The notes under the pieces: generated by a model | What the model was told of the DNA's origin: nothing | The model's database searches: none | What the model saw: the letters and a program-made list of their open reading frames with translations, nothing else | Translations under genes and position numbers: made by a program | Source of the DNA: Clostridiales bacterium | GTDB lineage: Bacteria > Bacillota > Clostridia > Saccharofermentanales > Saccharofermentanaceae | Direction: 5' to 3' | Assembly: GCA_003543635.1 (NCBI GenBank) | Contig: DNAE01000172.1 | Location: forward strand, 1-11,090 | DNA length: 11,090 nt | Part shown: piece by piece, positions 1 through 5,643 of the stretch | How the letters are laid out: each line of letters opens with the position of its first letter | Position numbering within the stretch: position 1 is the stretch's first letter

Positions 1-491
1 TCCTGCTCGATGGGGTTCTGGGTGGCGATTACCATGAAGATCTCGGGAACGGGATAGATCTCTCCGCCGATGGTCGTCTGATGCTCCTGCATGACCTCGA
101 GCATGGCCGACTGCGTCTTGGCGCTCGATCTGTTGATCTCATCCAGGAGAACGAAGTTTGCATGAACGGGACCGAGCTTTGTCTCGAAGACGTTCTTCTG
201 ATAATTGAAGATCTGTGTTCCGATGATATCACTCGGGAGAAGGTCGGGGGTACACTGGATCCTCGAGAACCTTCCGTTGACGGCTTCGGTCATGGTCTTG
301 GCTGCCGTGGTCTTGGCAAGACCCGGGACGGACTCTATGAGAACGTGACCGTTGACTATCATGGAGATCAGGAGGGTGGTTCCGAGCTGTCTTTGTCCGA
401 CCATCTTGCTGTAGTAGTAATTGTTGATCCTGTTAGTGATCGACAGTGCCTTGTTTATCTCTTCAAGAGAAATTACAGTGTAGTTTTCCAT
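1..491 (-). CDS. MoxR-family AAA+ ATPase, N-terminal 163 residues (cut by left edge)
   Basis: This is the N-terminal part of a MoxR-type AAA+ ATPase; the gene continues off the left edge. Such ATPases act as chaperones that mature or activate partner proteins, and are often encoded beside DUF58 and VWA-domain proteins. That context would lie outside the window. Visible motifs, in order, are a P-loop region reading ESVPGLAKTT (around residues 56-65), a Walker B segment FVLLDEINR, and a sensor-1 segment FMVIATQNP just before the window edge. MoxR proteins usually read EGVPGLAKT here; this one has Ser (codon TCC) at the first glycine. The start ATG at 491 is chosen because AGAGGA lies about 7 nt upstream. 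The gene is divergent from the Na/Pi transporter gene. Family assignment is secure; its specific role is unknown. Confidence 0.93.
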   Translation of the reverse strand, partial: MENYTVISLEEINKALSITNRINNYYYSKMVGQRQLGTTLLISMIVNGHVLIESVPGLAKTTAAKTMTEAVNGRFSRIQCTPDLLPSDIIGTQIFNYQKNVFETKLGPVHANFVLLDEINRSSAKTQSAMLEVMQEHQTTIGGEIYPVPEIFMVIATQNPIEQ

Positions 492-527
492 ATGAAATAT
501 CCTCTTCCCTTTTTATCTGACCAGTAG

Positions 528-557
528 ATTTTACCACTTATTATAATAAAATGTAAA
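528..557 (-). promoter_or_regulatory. Candidate sigma-A promoter for the MoxR gene
   Basis: On the minus strand, TTTACA (552-557) and TAAAAT (528-533) are separated by 18 bp; each differs from consensus at one position. The start codon at 491 lies about 37 nt downstream of the -10 box, leaving a short leader that contains the ribosome binding site. The spacer contains the 12-bp palindrome TTATTATAATAA (538-549), which may be no more than AT-rich chance. Confidence 0.6.
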
Positions 558-580
558 ATTATTTTGTTTGTGGCAAATCT

Positions 581-604
581 CGGGCAGAAATCCGGGCAGA
601 AATT
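581..604. repeat. Two-copy 12-bp tandem repeat
   Basis: CGGGCAGAAAT occurs at 581-591 and again at 593-603, giving a 12-bp period. It lies in the divergent intergenic region between the MoxR gene and the Na/Pi transporter gene. It could be a regulator half-site pair or a replication-slippage duplication; nothing else in the window repeats it. Confidence 0.6.
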
Positions 605-761
605 ACATAGATTCTCATCTATTTATCAAAAACCTCCCCCATTCCTTCGCCAAACCCAGATATTTACGCGTATCTATGTATTATAAACGCGCGCGAAAAA
701 TCAATTTACATAACGACTCCTTCGCGTTAAAATTACGTTGGATCGTAAAGGAGGATTTGGT

Positions 762-2519
762 ATGGATCTATTCTCGTTTATCACACTGTTCGGCGGACTT
801 GCTTTCTTCCTCTATGGTATGAACGTACTGTCGGAATCACTGAAGAAGACTGCCGGAGGAAGGCTGGAGAAACTTCTCCGCAAGGCGACCGATAATCCGG
901 CGAAGGGACTTGCCATCGGTGCGATCATAACCATCGCCATCCAATCCTCGTCAGCCATGACGGTCATGCTGGTCGGATTCGTTAACTCCGGCATAATGGA
1001 GCTCCCCCAGACAGTCGGCGTGATCTTCGGTTCCGATGTGGGAACGACACTAACCGCATGGATCCTTTCCCTGTCAGGAATCAACGGCAATGATAATTTC
1101 TTTCTAAGGCTTCTGCAGCCCACCTGCTTCTCACTTATATTCGCTCTTATCGGAATCATCATGTTAATGACATCCAAGCATCAGAAGAAAAAGGATATCG
1201 GTACGATGCTCATCGGATTTGCGATCCTCATGGAAGGAATGGCCATGATGTCCAGCTCCATGGCACCGCTCAAGGAAATGGACAGCTTCACCACGATACT
1301 TACCGCTTTCAATAATCCTCTGCTGGGAGTTCTTGCAGGCACCGTCATAACAGGTATCATCCAGAGCTCCGCCGCCTCCATCGGTATCCTTCAGAGTCTT
1401 TCCCTCACCGGCAGACTCACCTGCGGAATGGCGATCCCCATCATTCTCGGTGCCAATATCGGTACCTGCGCCACCGCCATCCTCTCCTCCATCGGAGTCA
1501 ACAGGGATGCAAAGCGTGTTACCGTTATCCATGTATCCATCAAGGTTATCGGAGCAGCATTATGGCTGGTGGTATTCTACGGTCTCAATGCTCTATTCGA
1601 TTTTGCATTCTTGGATAAGACCATAGGTGTTGTCGGAATAGCCGCATTCCACTCGGTATTCAACATCGTCAATACCATTCTTCTGTTCCCCTTCAGCAAA
1701 CTTCTCGTCAAGATCGCTCACTTCGTCGTCAAAGAGACGGACGAGGAGCAGGAGTTCAAGTTGGATGAGCGCCTTATGCTCACACCTCCCATTGCCGTGG
1801 CCGAGTGCGGAAGATCCATGGAAAAGATGATAGCCAAGGCAAAGGAAGGACTCGACAAGGCTACATCTCTTCTACTCAACGGATATAACGAAGACGACTA
1901 CATGTATATCAAAAAGAACGAGGAGAAAGTTGACAGCTACGAGGACCACATCGGCTCCTATCTCATGAAGCTCACCGCCACACGCCATCTTTCCGTAGAC
2001 GACAAGAAGAGATCCTCCAAGATGCTCCAGGCGATAGGAGAGGTGGAAAGGATCGCCGACCACGCTTCTTATATGGCCAACTCCTCCGACGAGATCATGA
2101 CGAAGAAACTCACATTCTCCGACGCCGCTCAGGACGAGCTCCGTCGGCTCATCAGTGCGGTAAAAGAGATATACACCATAACCCTAGACTGTTATCTGGA
2201 AGGAGATGCGGTCAAGGCCGATGAGGTAGGCCCCCTGAGGATCGTCATCAGCGAGATGTGCGACGCCTTCAAGGCATCCCACGTGGACAGACTTGCCGAA
2301 GGAGTGTGCACCGCACAGCAGGGTTTTGTATTTAACGACATCCTTTACAGCTGTGCCAGGATCGCCGACCACAGCATGAACATCGCCGCTATCGTATACC
2401 GTTTCTCCTCCGAGACGGACGACACATACATGCACGACTTCAAGCAGAGGAAAGACCGCGCCAGCGAGATGAAGTACGAATACTACCTCAAGAAGTACAT
2501 GAAGGAGGAAGCTAAGTGA
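762..2519 (+). CDS. Na+/phosphate cotransporter family protein with C-terminal PhoU-like domain
   Basis: A 585-residue integral membrane protein of the Na/Pi-cotransporter (NptA/YjbB-like) family, expected to move inorganic phosphate across the cytoplasmic membrane coupled to Na+. In bacteria, YjbB-type members have been linked to phosphate export. The two inverted membrane repeats are visible: QSSSA (61-65) followed by GSDVGTT (90-96), then QSSAA (201-205) followed by GANIGTC (230-236). After about residue 325 the protein becomes soluble and helical, with two PhoU-like segments (roughly 345-565, including IGEVERIADHASYMA and ARIADHSMNIA). This full-length two-part layout is usual for the bacterial family. 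The start ATG at 762 is chosen over the in-frame TTG at 738 because AAAGGAGG (747-754) sits 7 nt upstream and would lie inside the longer form. The stop overlaps the next gene by 4 nt. Direction of transport is not decidable from sequence. Confidence 0.95.
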   Translation: MDLFSFITLFGGLAFFLYGMNVLSESLKKTAGGRLEKLLRKATDNPAKGLAIGAIITIAIQSSSAMTVMLVGFVNSGIMELPQTVGVIFGSDVGTTLTAWILSLSGINGNDNFFLRLLQPTCFSLIFALIGIIMLMTSKHQKKKDIGTMLIGFAILMEGMAMMSSSMAPLKEMDSFTTILTAFNNPLLGVLAGTVITGIIQSSAASIGILQSLSLTGRLTCGMAIPIILGANIGTCATAILSSIGVNRDAKRVTVIHVSIKVIGAALWLVVFYGLNALFDFAFLDKTIGVVGIAAFHSVFNIVNTILLFPFSKLLVKIAHFVVKETDEEQEFKLDERLMLTPPIAVAECGRSMEKMIAKAKEGLDKATSLLLNGYNEDDYMYIKKNEEKVDSYEDHIGSYLMKLTATRHLSVDDKKRSSKMLQAIGEVERIADHASYMANSSDEIMTKKLTFSDAAQDELRRLISAVKEIYTITLDCYLEGDAVKADEVGPLRIVISEMCDAFKASHVDRLAEGVCTAQQGFVFNDILYSCARIADHSMNIAAIVYRFSSETDDTYMHDFKQRKDRASEMKYEYYLKKYMKEEAK

Positions 2520-2995
2520 GCACCCTTTTGATAAAGCAGCGTGTATTCTCCTGGACTGATTCCTATAATGTCTACGACGAGGGAGCTGAACCCAAGTATC
2601 TCGTTAAAGCCGATCTGTTCTCCATAGGCAAGAGGATAAGGATAATGGACAGATCCTCGGGAGAAGAAGTCGGCATGATCCACCAAAGGATCCTGACCAT
2701 GTTCAAGACATATGAGATCTATCTTTACGGACAATACCAGGGCGTTATCAAAAGAAGGCTTTCCTTCTTCACCCCCAACTACGACATAGACTACAGGAAC
2801 TGGACACTCAGGGGCGACTACTTCCACTGGGACTTCGACATATTCGAGGGAAGCCTCAGGATCGCCAACATATCAAAGAAGCTCCTCTCCTTCGGCGACA
2901 CATATGTATTGCAGACGGCCAGGGACGAGGACGAACTCCCCGCCCTTCTCATGGCCATTGCCATGGACGCTGCCCACTGGAGCGACGATAACTGA
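2516..2995 (+). CDS. LURP-one-related / YxjI-like protein
   Basis: A 159-residue protein resembling the LURP-one-related (DUF567, YxjI-like, Tubby-C/scramblase fold) family. Features supporting this are an N-terminal strand-rich start (LLIKQRVFSWTDSYNVYDE), the pattern YLVKADLFSIGKRIRI, then alternating short strands with aromatic residues and a hydrophobic C-terminal helix (ALLMAIAMDAAHW), typical of the closed barrel with a central helix. There is no signal peptide and no clear membrane segment apart from that buried helix. The start is GTG at 2516, which shares GTGA with the stop of the transporter gene; AGGAGG near 2502-2507 lies inside the end of the upstream gene. The overlap predicts translational coupling. 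The biochemical function of bacterial family members is largely unknown, so its link to phosphate transport is inference from context only. Confidence 0.85.
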   Translation: MSTLLIKQRVFSWTDSYNVYDEGAEPKYLVKADLFSIGKRIRIMDRSSGEEVGMIHQRILTMFKTYEIYLYGQYQGVIKRRLSFFTPNYDIDYRNWTLRGDYFHWDFDIFEGSLRIANISKKLLSFGDTYVLQTARDEDELPALLMAIAMDAAHWSDDN

Positions 2996-3047
2996 TCTGC
3001 GGATTACGTTTTCAATTAACAATTTAATGTTTTTCGTTAAAAAGTTG

Positions 3048-3076
3048 TTGACAAAGATTAACAGCCATTGTATTAT
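3048..3076 (+). promoter_or_regulatory. Near-consensus sigma-A promoter for the DUF2975-like/HTH pair
   Basis: A perfect -35 box TTGACA (3048-3053) is followed by a 17-bp spacer and TATTAT (3071-3076), one mismatch from consensus. Transcription should begin near 3083, about 29 nt before the chosen start codon. Short elements TTAAC (3016-3020), GTTAA (3036-3040) and TTAAC (3058-3062) surround and enter the promoter and could be half-sites for the downstream HTH protein. This is among the strongest promoters in the window. Confidence 0.88.
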
Positions 3077-3111
3077 GATGTCACAACAAAGGATTCAGGG
3101 AGGATATGAAA

Positions 3112-3708
3112 ATGAATCAGGAAAACGAGAAACTCCAAAAGGTAAAAAAGAGTTGCAGCATAGTCAATAAGGTATGTATCGCGTTGACGATAATCCTTAT
3201 CGTGGGATGCGTAGCGTCATTCATCGGCGGCATTGCCGTGATCGGCATGGGAAGGGAATTCGACGCCAAGCTCCAGGAAGCAAAGGATGCGGGCATCGTT
3301 ACCACGGACCACACCACGAGGATCGGATCATCCTCAAAGATCAACATCGAGGTATTTGACCCCGCCAATATCGATACCGATGTCCCGGCAGTAAGGGAAT
3401 TCCTCGACAGCCAGCCCATGGCAACATTCTACGGCATGACGGTCATCGGCGCCGGACTGGTCCTTGCAGCCCTTGCAGTGGTAATGCGCATAGTAAGTTC
3501 CGCCTTCAAGATAATCGAGGAAGAGGGATCCCCCTTCACCGACAGGGTCATCAGGAGAATAACTGTCACCATGGCCATAGTGAGCATCCTCGTCGGAATT
3601 ACCGCGAGCATGGCATTCGGAGCACTCCTCGGGGTCATCACATGGGCTCTCTACACCATACTTGACTACGGAAAGGTACTCCAGATCCAGTCTGATGAGA
3701 CACTTTGA
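3112..3708 (+). CDS. DUF2975-like four-helix membrane protein
   Basis: A 198-residue membrane protein with about four transmembrane helices: one near residues 16-45 (CIALTIILIVGCVASFIGGI), an extracytoplasmic polar stretch of about 60 residues, one near 100-125 (TVIGAGLVLAALAVVMRIV), and two near the C-terminus (roughly 145-185). The segment EEGSPFTDRVIRRI between helices matches the GxPFT-type motif I associate with DUF2975 proteins. Such proteins are commonly encoded directly upstream of a small Cro/C1-type regulator, as here. The start at ATG 3112 is preferred over ATG 3106 because GGGAGG (3098-3103) is 8 nt from the former and only 2 nt from the latter. The gene is first in a two-gene operon under a strong promoter. 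Its molecular function is unknown; it may act as a sensor or be the target of its partner. Confidence 0.8.
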   Translation: MNQENEKLQKVKKSCSIVNKVCIALTIILIVGCVASFIGGIAVIGMGREFDAKLQEAKDAGIVTTDHTTRIGSSSKINIEVFDPANIDTDVPAVREFLDSQPMATFYGMTVIGAGLVLAALAVVMRIVSSAFKIIEEEGSPFTDRVIRRITVTMAIVSILVGITASMAFGALLGVITWALYTILDYGKVLQIQSDETL

Positions 3709-3722
3709 TCGGAGGCGTAAAT

Positions 3723-3929
3723 ATGGGACAGATAATATTGAGATTAGACAGAGTAATGGCAGACAGGAAGATGTCACTTAACGAACTGGCGGAGAGGGTC
3801 GGCGTCTCCAACGTCAATCTCTCCAAGATGAAGAACGGCAAGATCTCCGCCATAAGATTCTCGACACTCGAAGCAATATGTGAAGTACTCGATTGTCAAC
3901 CGGGGGATATCCTGGAATACGAGAAATAA
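3723..3929 (+). CDS. Small Cro/C1-type helix-turn-helix regulator (YozG-like)
   Basis: A 68-residue protein that is almost entirely an XRE/Cro-C1 HTH domain. The recognition unit spans about residues 18-40 (SLNELAERVGVS, then NLSKMKNGK), followed by FSTLEAICEVLDCQPGDILEY, the classic C-terminal helix of this family. It lacks any ligand-binding or oligomerisation domain and is expected to bind DNA in the cytoplasm. The ATG at 3723 is chosen because GGAGG (3711-3715) lies 7 nt upstream; an in-frame TTG at 3705 lies inside the upstream gene and lacks a well-spaced site. The partner DUF2975-like gene ends 14 nt upstream, so the two are co-transcribed. Autoregulation of the promoter at 3048-3076 is a reasonable inference, not shown. 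Confidence 0.92.
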   Translation: MGQIILRLDRVMADRKMSLNELAERVGVSNVNLSKMKNGKISAIRFSTLEAICEVLDCQPGDILEYEK

Positions 3930-3954
3930 AAGATCAGGGATAGATATGGAATAG

Positions 3955-3984
3955 GAAAGGAACCGGGGTTCTCCGGTTCCTTTC
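3955..3984. terminator. Hairpin terminator between convergent genes
   Basis: A perfect 12-bp stem, GAAAGGAACCGG (3955-3966) against CCGGTTCCTTTC (3973-3984), with a 6-nt loop. On the plus strand the T-rich arm continues TTTCTTG, a modest U tract. It lies between the HTH gene (ends 3929, plus) and a convergent minus-strand gene (ends 3997), so it probably serves both directions, more weakly on the minus strand. Confidence 0.85.
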
Positions 3985-3996
3985 TTGCATCGATGA

Positions 3997-4374
3997 TCAG
4001 TTAACGTTTACGACTATCTGATCGGAAAGCCATTCCGGGGAATCGGAGTTGCCGGCCGATACGTTTACCGTCAGGCTTCCCTTTCCCTCTTCCACGGTGA
4101 TGGTGGATTCCTCCTCCGAGATGATGATGCCGTCGGAGCTGCCGTCCTCCCAGAGGGCCGACACATAATACTTCGTCGTATCATCGTTCCTCTTGATGAC
4201 AAACAGATCCTCTACGCCGTACGTCTTCCCCACCTCTATTGAAGTCACGTCCTCCCTGGGATCGACGGATACACAACGGTGAATGTAGTCCCAAACCCCG
4301 TAGGCCGCGACACATCCGAGGAGAAGCACGGCGGACAGACCGGTGATCAGGATCGTCTTTACCTTCTTATTCAT
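3997..4374 (-). CDS. Small secreted or lipid-anchored protein of unknown function
   Basis: A 125-residue protein I do not recognise. It starts MNKKVKTILITGLSAVLLLGC, a basic N-terminus followed by a hydrophobic core of about 16 residues. The LLGC at the end of the core is an imperfect lipobox, so this is either a lipoprotein anchored at Cys21 or a protein with an N-terminal membrane anchor. The remaining ~90 residues are acidic and strand-rich (SITVEEGKGSLTVNVSAG-like alternation), suggesting a single beta-sandwich or Ig-like domain outside the membrane. ATG at 4374 is chosen over TTG at 4380 because AAGGGGG ends about 8 nt upstream of it. The gene is monocistronic, convergent with the HTH gene and divergent from the sugar kinase. 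No motif allows a function to be proposed. Confidence 0.8.
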   Translation of the reverse strand: MNKKVKTILITGLSAVLLLGCVAAYGVWDYIHRCVSVDPREDVTSIEVGKTYGVEDLFVIKRNDDTTKYYVSALWEDGSSDGIIISEEESTITVEEGKGSLTVNVSAGNSDSPEWLSDQIVVNVN

Positions 4375-4401
4375 GGGCAATTCCCCCTTTCCAATACATG
4401 C

Positions 4402-4430
4402 ATACTAACACCGATATTCTCGAAAAGCAA
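4402..4430 (-). promoter_or_regulatory. Candidate promoter for the small exported protein gene
   Basis: On the minus strand, TTGCTT (4425-4430) and TAGTAT (4402-4407) are separated by 17 bp. Each box is imperfect (three and four matches), but position fits: the start codon at 4374 lies about 28 nt downstream of the -10, leaving room for the ribosome binding site. Confidence 0.4.
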
Positions 4431-4431
4431 G

Positions 4432-4464
4432 ATATTTTTATTGTTTTTCGATATATTTTTATTG
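4432..4464. repeat. 12-bp direct repeat with 21-bp period upstream of the sugar kinase promoter
   Basis: ATATTTTTATTG occurs at 4432-4443 and again at 4453-4464. The start-to-start distance of 21 bp is two helical turns, placing both copies on the same DNA face. The second copy ends 12 bp before the predicted -35 region at 4477. This could be a phased A/T-rich UP element or a binding site for a regulator of the kinase. Confidence 0.65.
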
Positions 4465-4476
4465 GTTATCAGACAT

Positions 4477-4506
4477 TTGTTTCCCCGCCGAACTCTGGAT
4501 TATAAT
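4477..4506 (+). promoter_or_regulatory. Promoter of the sugar kinase gene, predicted leaderless
   Basis: A perfect -10 box TATAAT (4501-4506) is preceded by a weak -35 TTGTTT (4477-4482) with an 18-bp spacer. Only six bases separate the -10 from the ATG at 4513, so transcription starting at the usual 6-7 nt beyond the -10 would begin at or next to the A of the start codon. No Shine-Dalgarno sequence of normal strength and spacing is present. Confidence 0.75.
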
Positions 4507-4512
4507 AGGTAT

Positions 4513-5439
4513 ATGATCTATTGCGTAGCACTTAATCCTTCACTTGACTATCACGTGTTCACCGACACCTTCACCGTCGGCGAGCTCAACCGCACGCAAA
4601 AGGAGCTTCTCCTTCCGGGCGGCAAGGCCATTAACGTGGCCCAGGTCATGAAGGACTTCGGATACGACTGCGTGATCTTCGGATTTACCGCGGGATCCAT
4701 AGGCAGGGAGATAAGGAAGCTCGTCAGAGCGATGGGCCTTAAGGATGAGATGTCCTACGCCGACTCGGGGATGAGCAGGATCAATCTTAAGATACACGCG
4801 AAGGAAGAGACGGAACTTAACGGTACCGGTCCCCTCTTAACGGAGGATGATATAAGAGATCTTATGGAGAAGCTCGACTCCGTAAAGGACGGTGATGTCC
4901 TTATCCTTTCGGGAAGCATCCCGCCCTCGGTACCGAGGACCATCTACGCGGATATACTGAAAAGAGTCGGAGGAAAGAAGATCCTGACCGCAGTCGACAG
5001 TACGGGGGATCTTTTGACTTGTACCCTTCCCTTCCGTCCCTTTGTTGTCAAGCCCAACCACAAGGAGCTGGGGGATATCTTCGGAAAACGCATCGATACC
5101 CGGGAGGAAGCCGTTCCCTATGCGCGGCTCCTTCAGGAACAGGGCGCACGGAACGTTCTCGTCTCCCTGGCGGAGGAGGGCGCCGTCCTCCTGACGGAAG
5201 AAGGTAACGTCTTCTTTTGTAATGCCCCGGAGGGCAAGGCCGTAAATACCATCGGCTCGGGAGATTCCATGCTGGCAGGATTCCTTTACGGCATGATGGA
5301 GAAGAACGATCACGAATACGCCCTGAGGACCGGGATCGCAGCAGGTTCCGCCTGCGCTTTTTCCGAGGGGCTCGCCACCAAAAACAAGATGTTGGAACTT
5401 CTGGACGGTATCACCTCCTACACATCGATCATGTCTTAA
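4513..5439 (+). CDS. fruK: 1-phosphofructokinase family hexose kinase
   Basis: A 308-residue soluble PfkB/ribokinase-fold kinase. It begins MIYCVALNPSLDY, the characteristic start of the 1-phosphofructokinase/tagatose-6-phosphate kinase branch, with Asp12 in the substrate-binding position. The first PfkB signature is GGKAINVA (36-43). The second is NTIGSGDSMLAGF (from 245), with Asp251 as the predicted catalytic base and the preceding glycines forming the anion hole. Length is normal for the family. The expected reaction is ATP-dependent phosphorylation of fructose 1-phosphate to fructose 1,6-bisphosphate. Tagatose-6-phosphate is an alternative substrate, and no fructose PTS or DeoR-type regulator is next to it to decide, so the symbol is provisional. 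The start is fixed by conservation of the N-terminus. The mRNA is predicted to be leaderless, and no obvious intrinsic terminator follows directly. Confidence 0.92.
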   Translation: MIYCVALNPSLDYHVFTDTFTVGELNRTQKELLLPGGKAINVAQVMKDFGYDCVIFGFTAGSIGREIRKLVRAMGLKDEMSYADSGMSRINLKIHAKEETELNGTGPLLTEDDIRDLMEKLDSVKDGDVLILSGSIPPSVPRTIYADILKRVGGKKILTAVDSTGDLLTCTLPFRPFVVKPNHKELGDIFGKRIDTREEAVPYARLLQEQGARNVLVSLAEEGAVLLTEEGNVFFCNAPEGKAVNTIGSGDSMLAGFLYGMMEKNDHEYALRTGIAAGSACAFSEGLATKNKMLELLDGITSYTSIMS

Positions 5440-5441
5440 GC

Positions 5442-5469
5442 TTGCGATATTTAATATATGTGTTACCAT
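5442..5469 (+). promoter_or_regulatory. Candidate promoter for the riboswitch-led transcript
   Basis: TTGCGA (5442-5447) and TACCAT (5464-5469) are separated by 16 bp, four of six matches each. The predicted start near 5476 falls exactly at the beginning of the riboswitch-like element (5477). The promoter is weak by sequence; read-through from the kinase gene ending at 5439 is an alternative source of the leader RNA. Confidence 0.4.
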
Positions 5470-5476
5470 AACATCA

Positions 5477-5570
5477 GATATTAGGGAGTAGCTTGTACAC
5501 TCTGTGTACGGCATATATCGTCAATACGGGAAGTTCCCCGGTGTATGTCTTTCGAAGCGAGACTTTTATT
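5477..5570 (+). promoter_or_regulatory. yybP-ykoY-like (manganese) riboswitch aptamer
   Basis: The element carries the two sequence blocks I associate with the yybP-ykoY Mn2+ riboswitch: AGGGAGTAGC (5483-5492; the class usually has GGGGAGUAG, here one G shorter) and GCGAGACTTT (5557-5566), plus a CGTCAATAC segment (5519-5527). Foldable parts are a hairpin GTACAC/GTGTAC (5495-5500 with 5504-5509), a hairpin ATACGGGA/TCCC..GTAT (5524-5531 with 5535-5538 and 5543-5546), and a small CTT-TCG-AAG hairpin (5549-5557). The outer P1 helix is weak: GATA-UU-AG (5477-5484) pairs with CU-UU-UAUU (5563-5570), with two U-U mismatches. The class senses Mn2+, usually switching expression on. It lies upstream of the ABC transporter on the same strand. 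The imperfect P1 and short G run are the main doubts. Confidence 0.7.
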
Positions 5571-5602
5571 GCATGTATCAGTGCAACAAAGTCCCGTTTT
5601 TT
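5558..5602 (+). terminator. Intrinsic terminator forming the riboswitch expression platform
   Basis: A long imperfect stem pairs 5558-5573 (CGAGACTTTTATTGCA) with 5582-5596 (TGCAACAAAGTCCCG), with an 8-nt loop, followed directly by six T residues (5597-5602). Its 5' arm uses the GAGACTTTTATT strand that also forms the 3' side of the aptamer. Aptamer and terminator are therefore mutually exclusive, which is the expected layout for a ligand-ON transcriptional riboswitch. Confidence 0.85.
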
Positions 5603-5603
5603 G

Positions 5604-5643
5604 TTGCGTTGAACTTTAGAACAGTTGCATAAAAGCAACGCAA
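5604..5643 (+). repeat. Inverted repeat / hairpin after the terminator
   Basis: TTGCGTTG (5604-5611) is perfectly complementary to CAACGCAA (5636-5643). Inside it, GTTGC (5624-5628) can instead pair with GCAAC (5635-5639) around a 6-nt loop, so two hairpins compete. The preceding terminator arm also contains GCAACAA (5583-5589), complementary to TTGTTGC (5601-5607). The right arm ends one base before the TTGACC -35 box. Confidence 0.6.

Noticed and set aside
538..549. Palindrome TTATTATAATAA as an operator
   Set aside because: Short, purely A/T and in an AT-rich intergenic region; likely chance.
679..687. TATTATAAA as a -10 box for the Na/Pi transporter
   Set aside because: No acceptable -35 at 16-18 bp and no proper extended -10, so no promoter was called for this gene.
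690..728. CGCGAA...TTCGCG inverted repeat in the Na/Pi gene leader
   Set aside because: Short arms with a loop of about 20 nt and imperfect extension; no U tract or overlap with the ribosome binding site to suggest a function.
738..761. Longer start (TTG at 738) for the Na/Pi transporter
   Set aside because: It would place the perfect AAAGGAGG inside the coding region and has no ribosome binding site of its own; ATG at 762 is correctly spaced.
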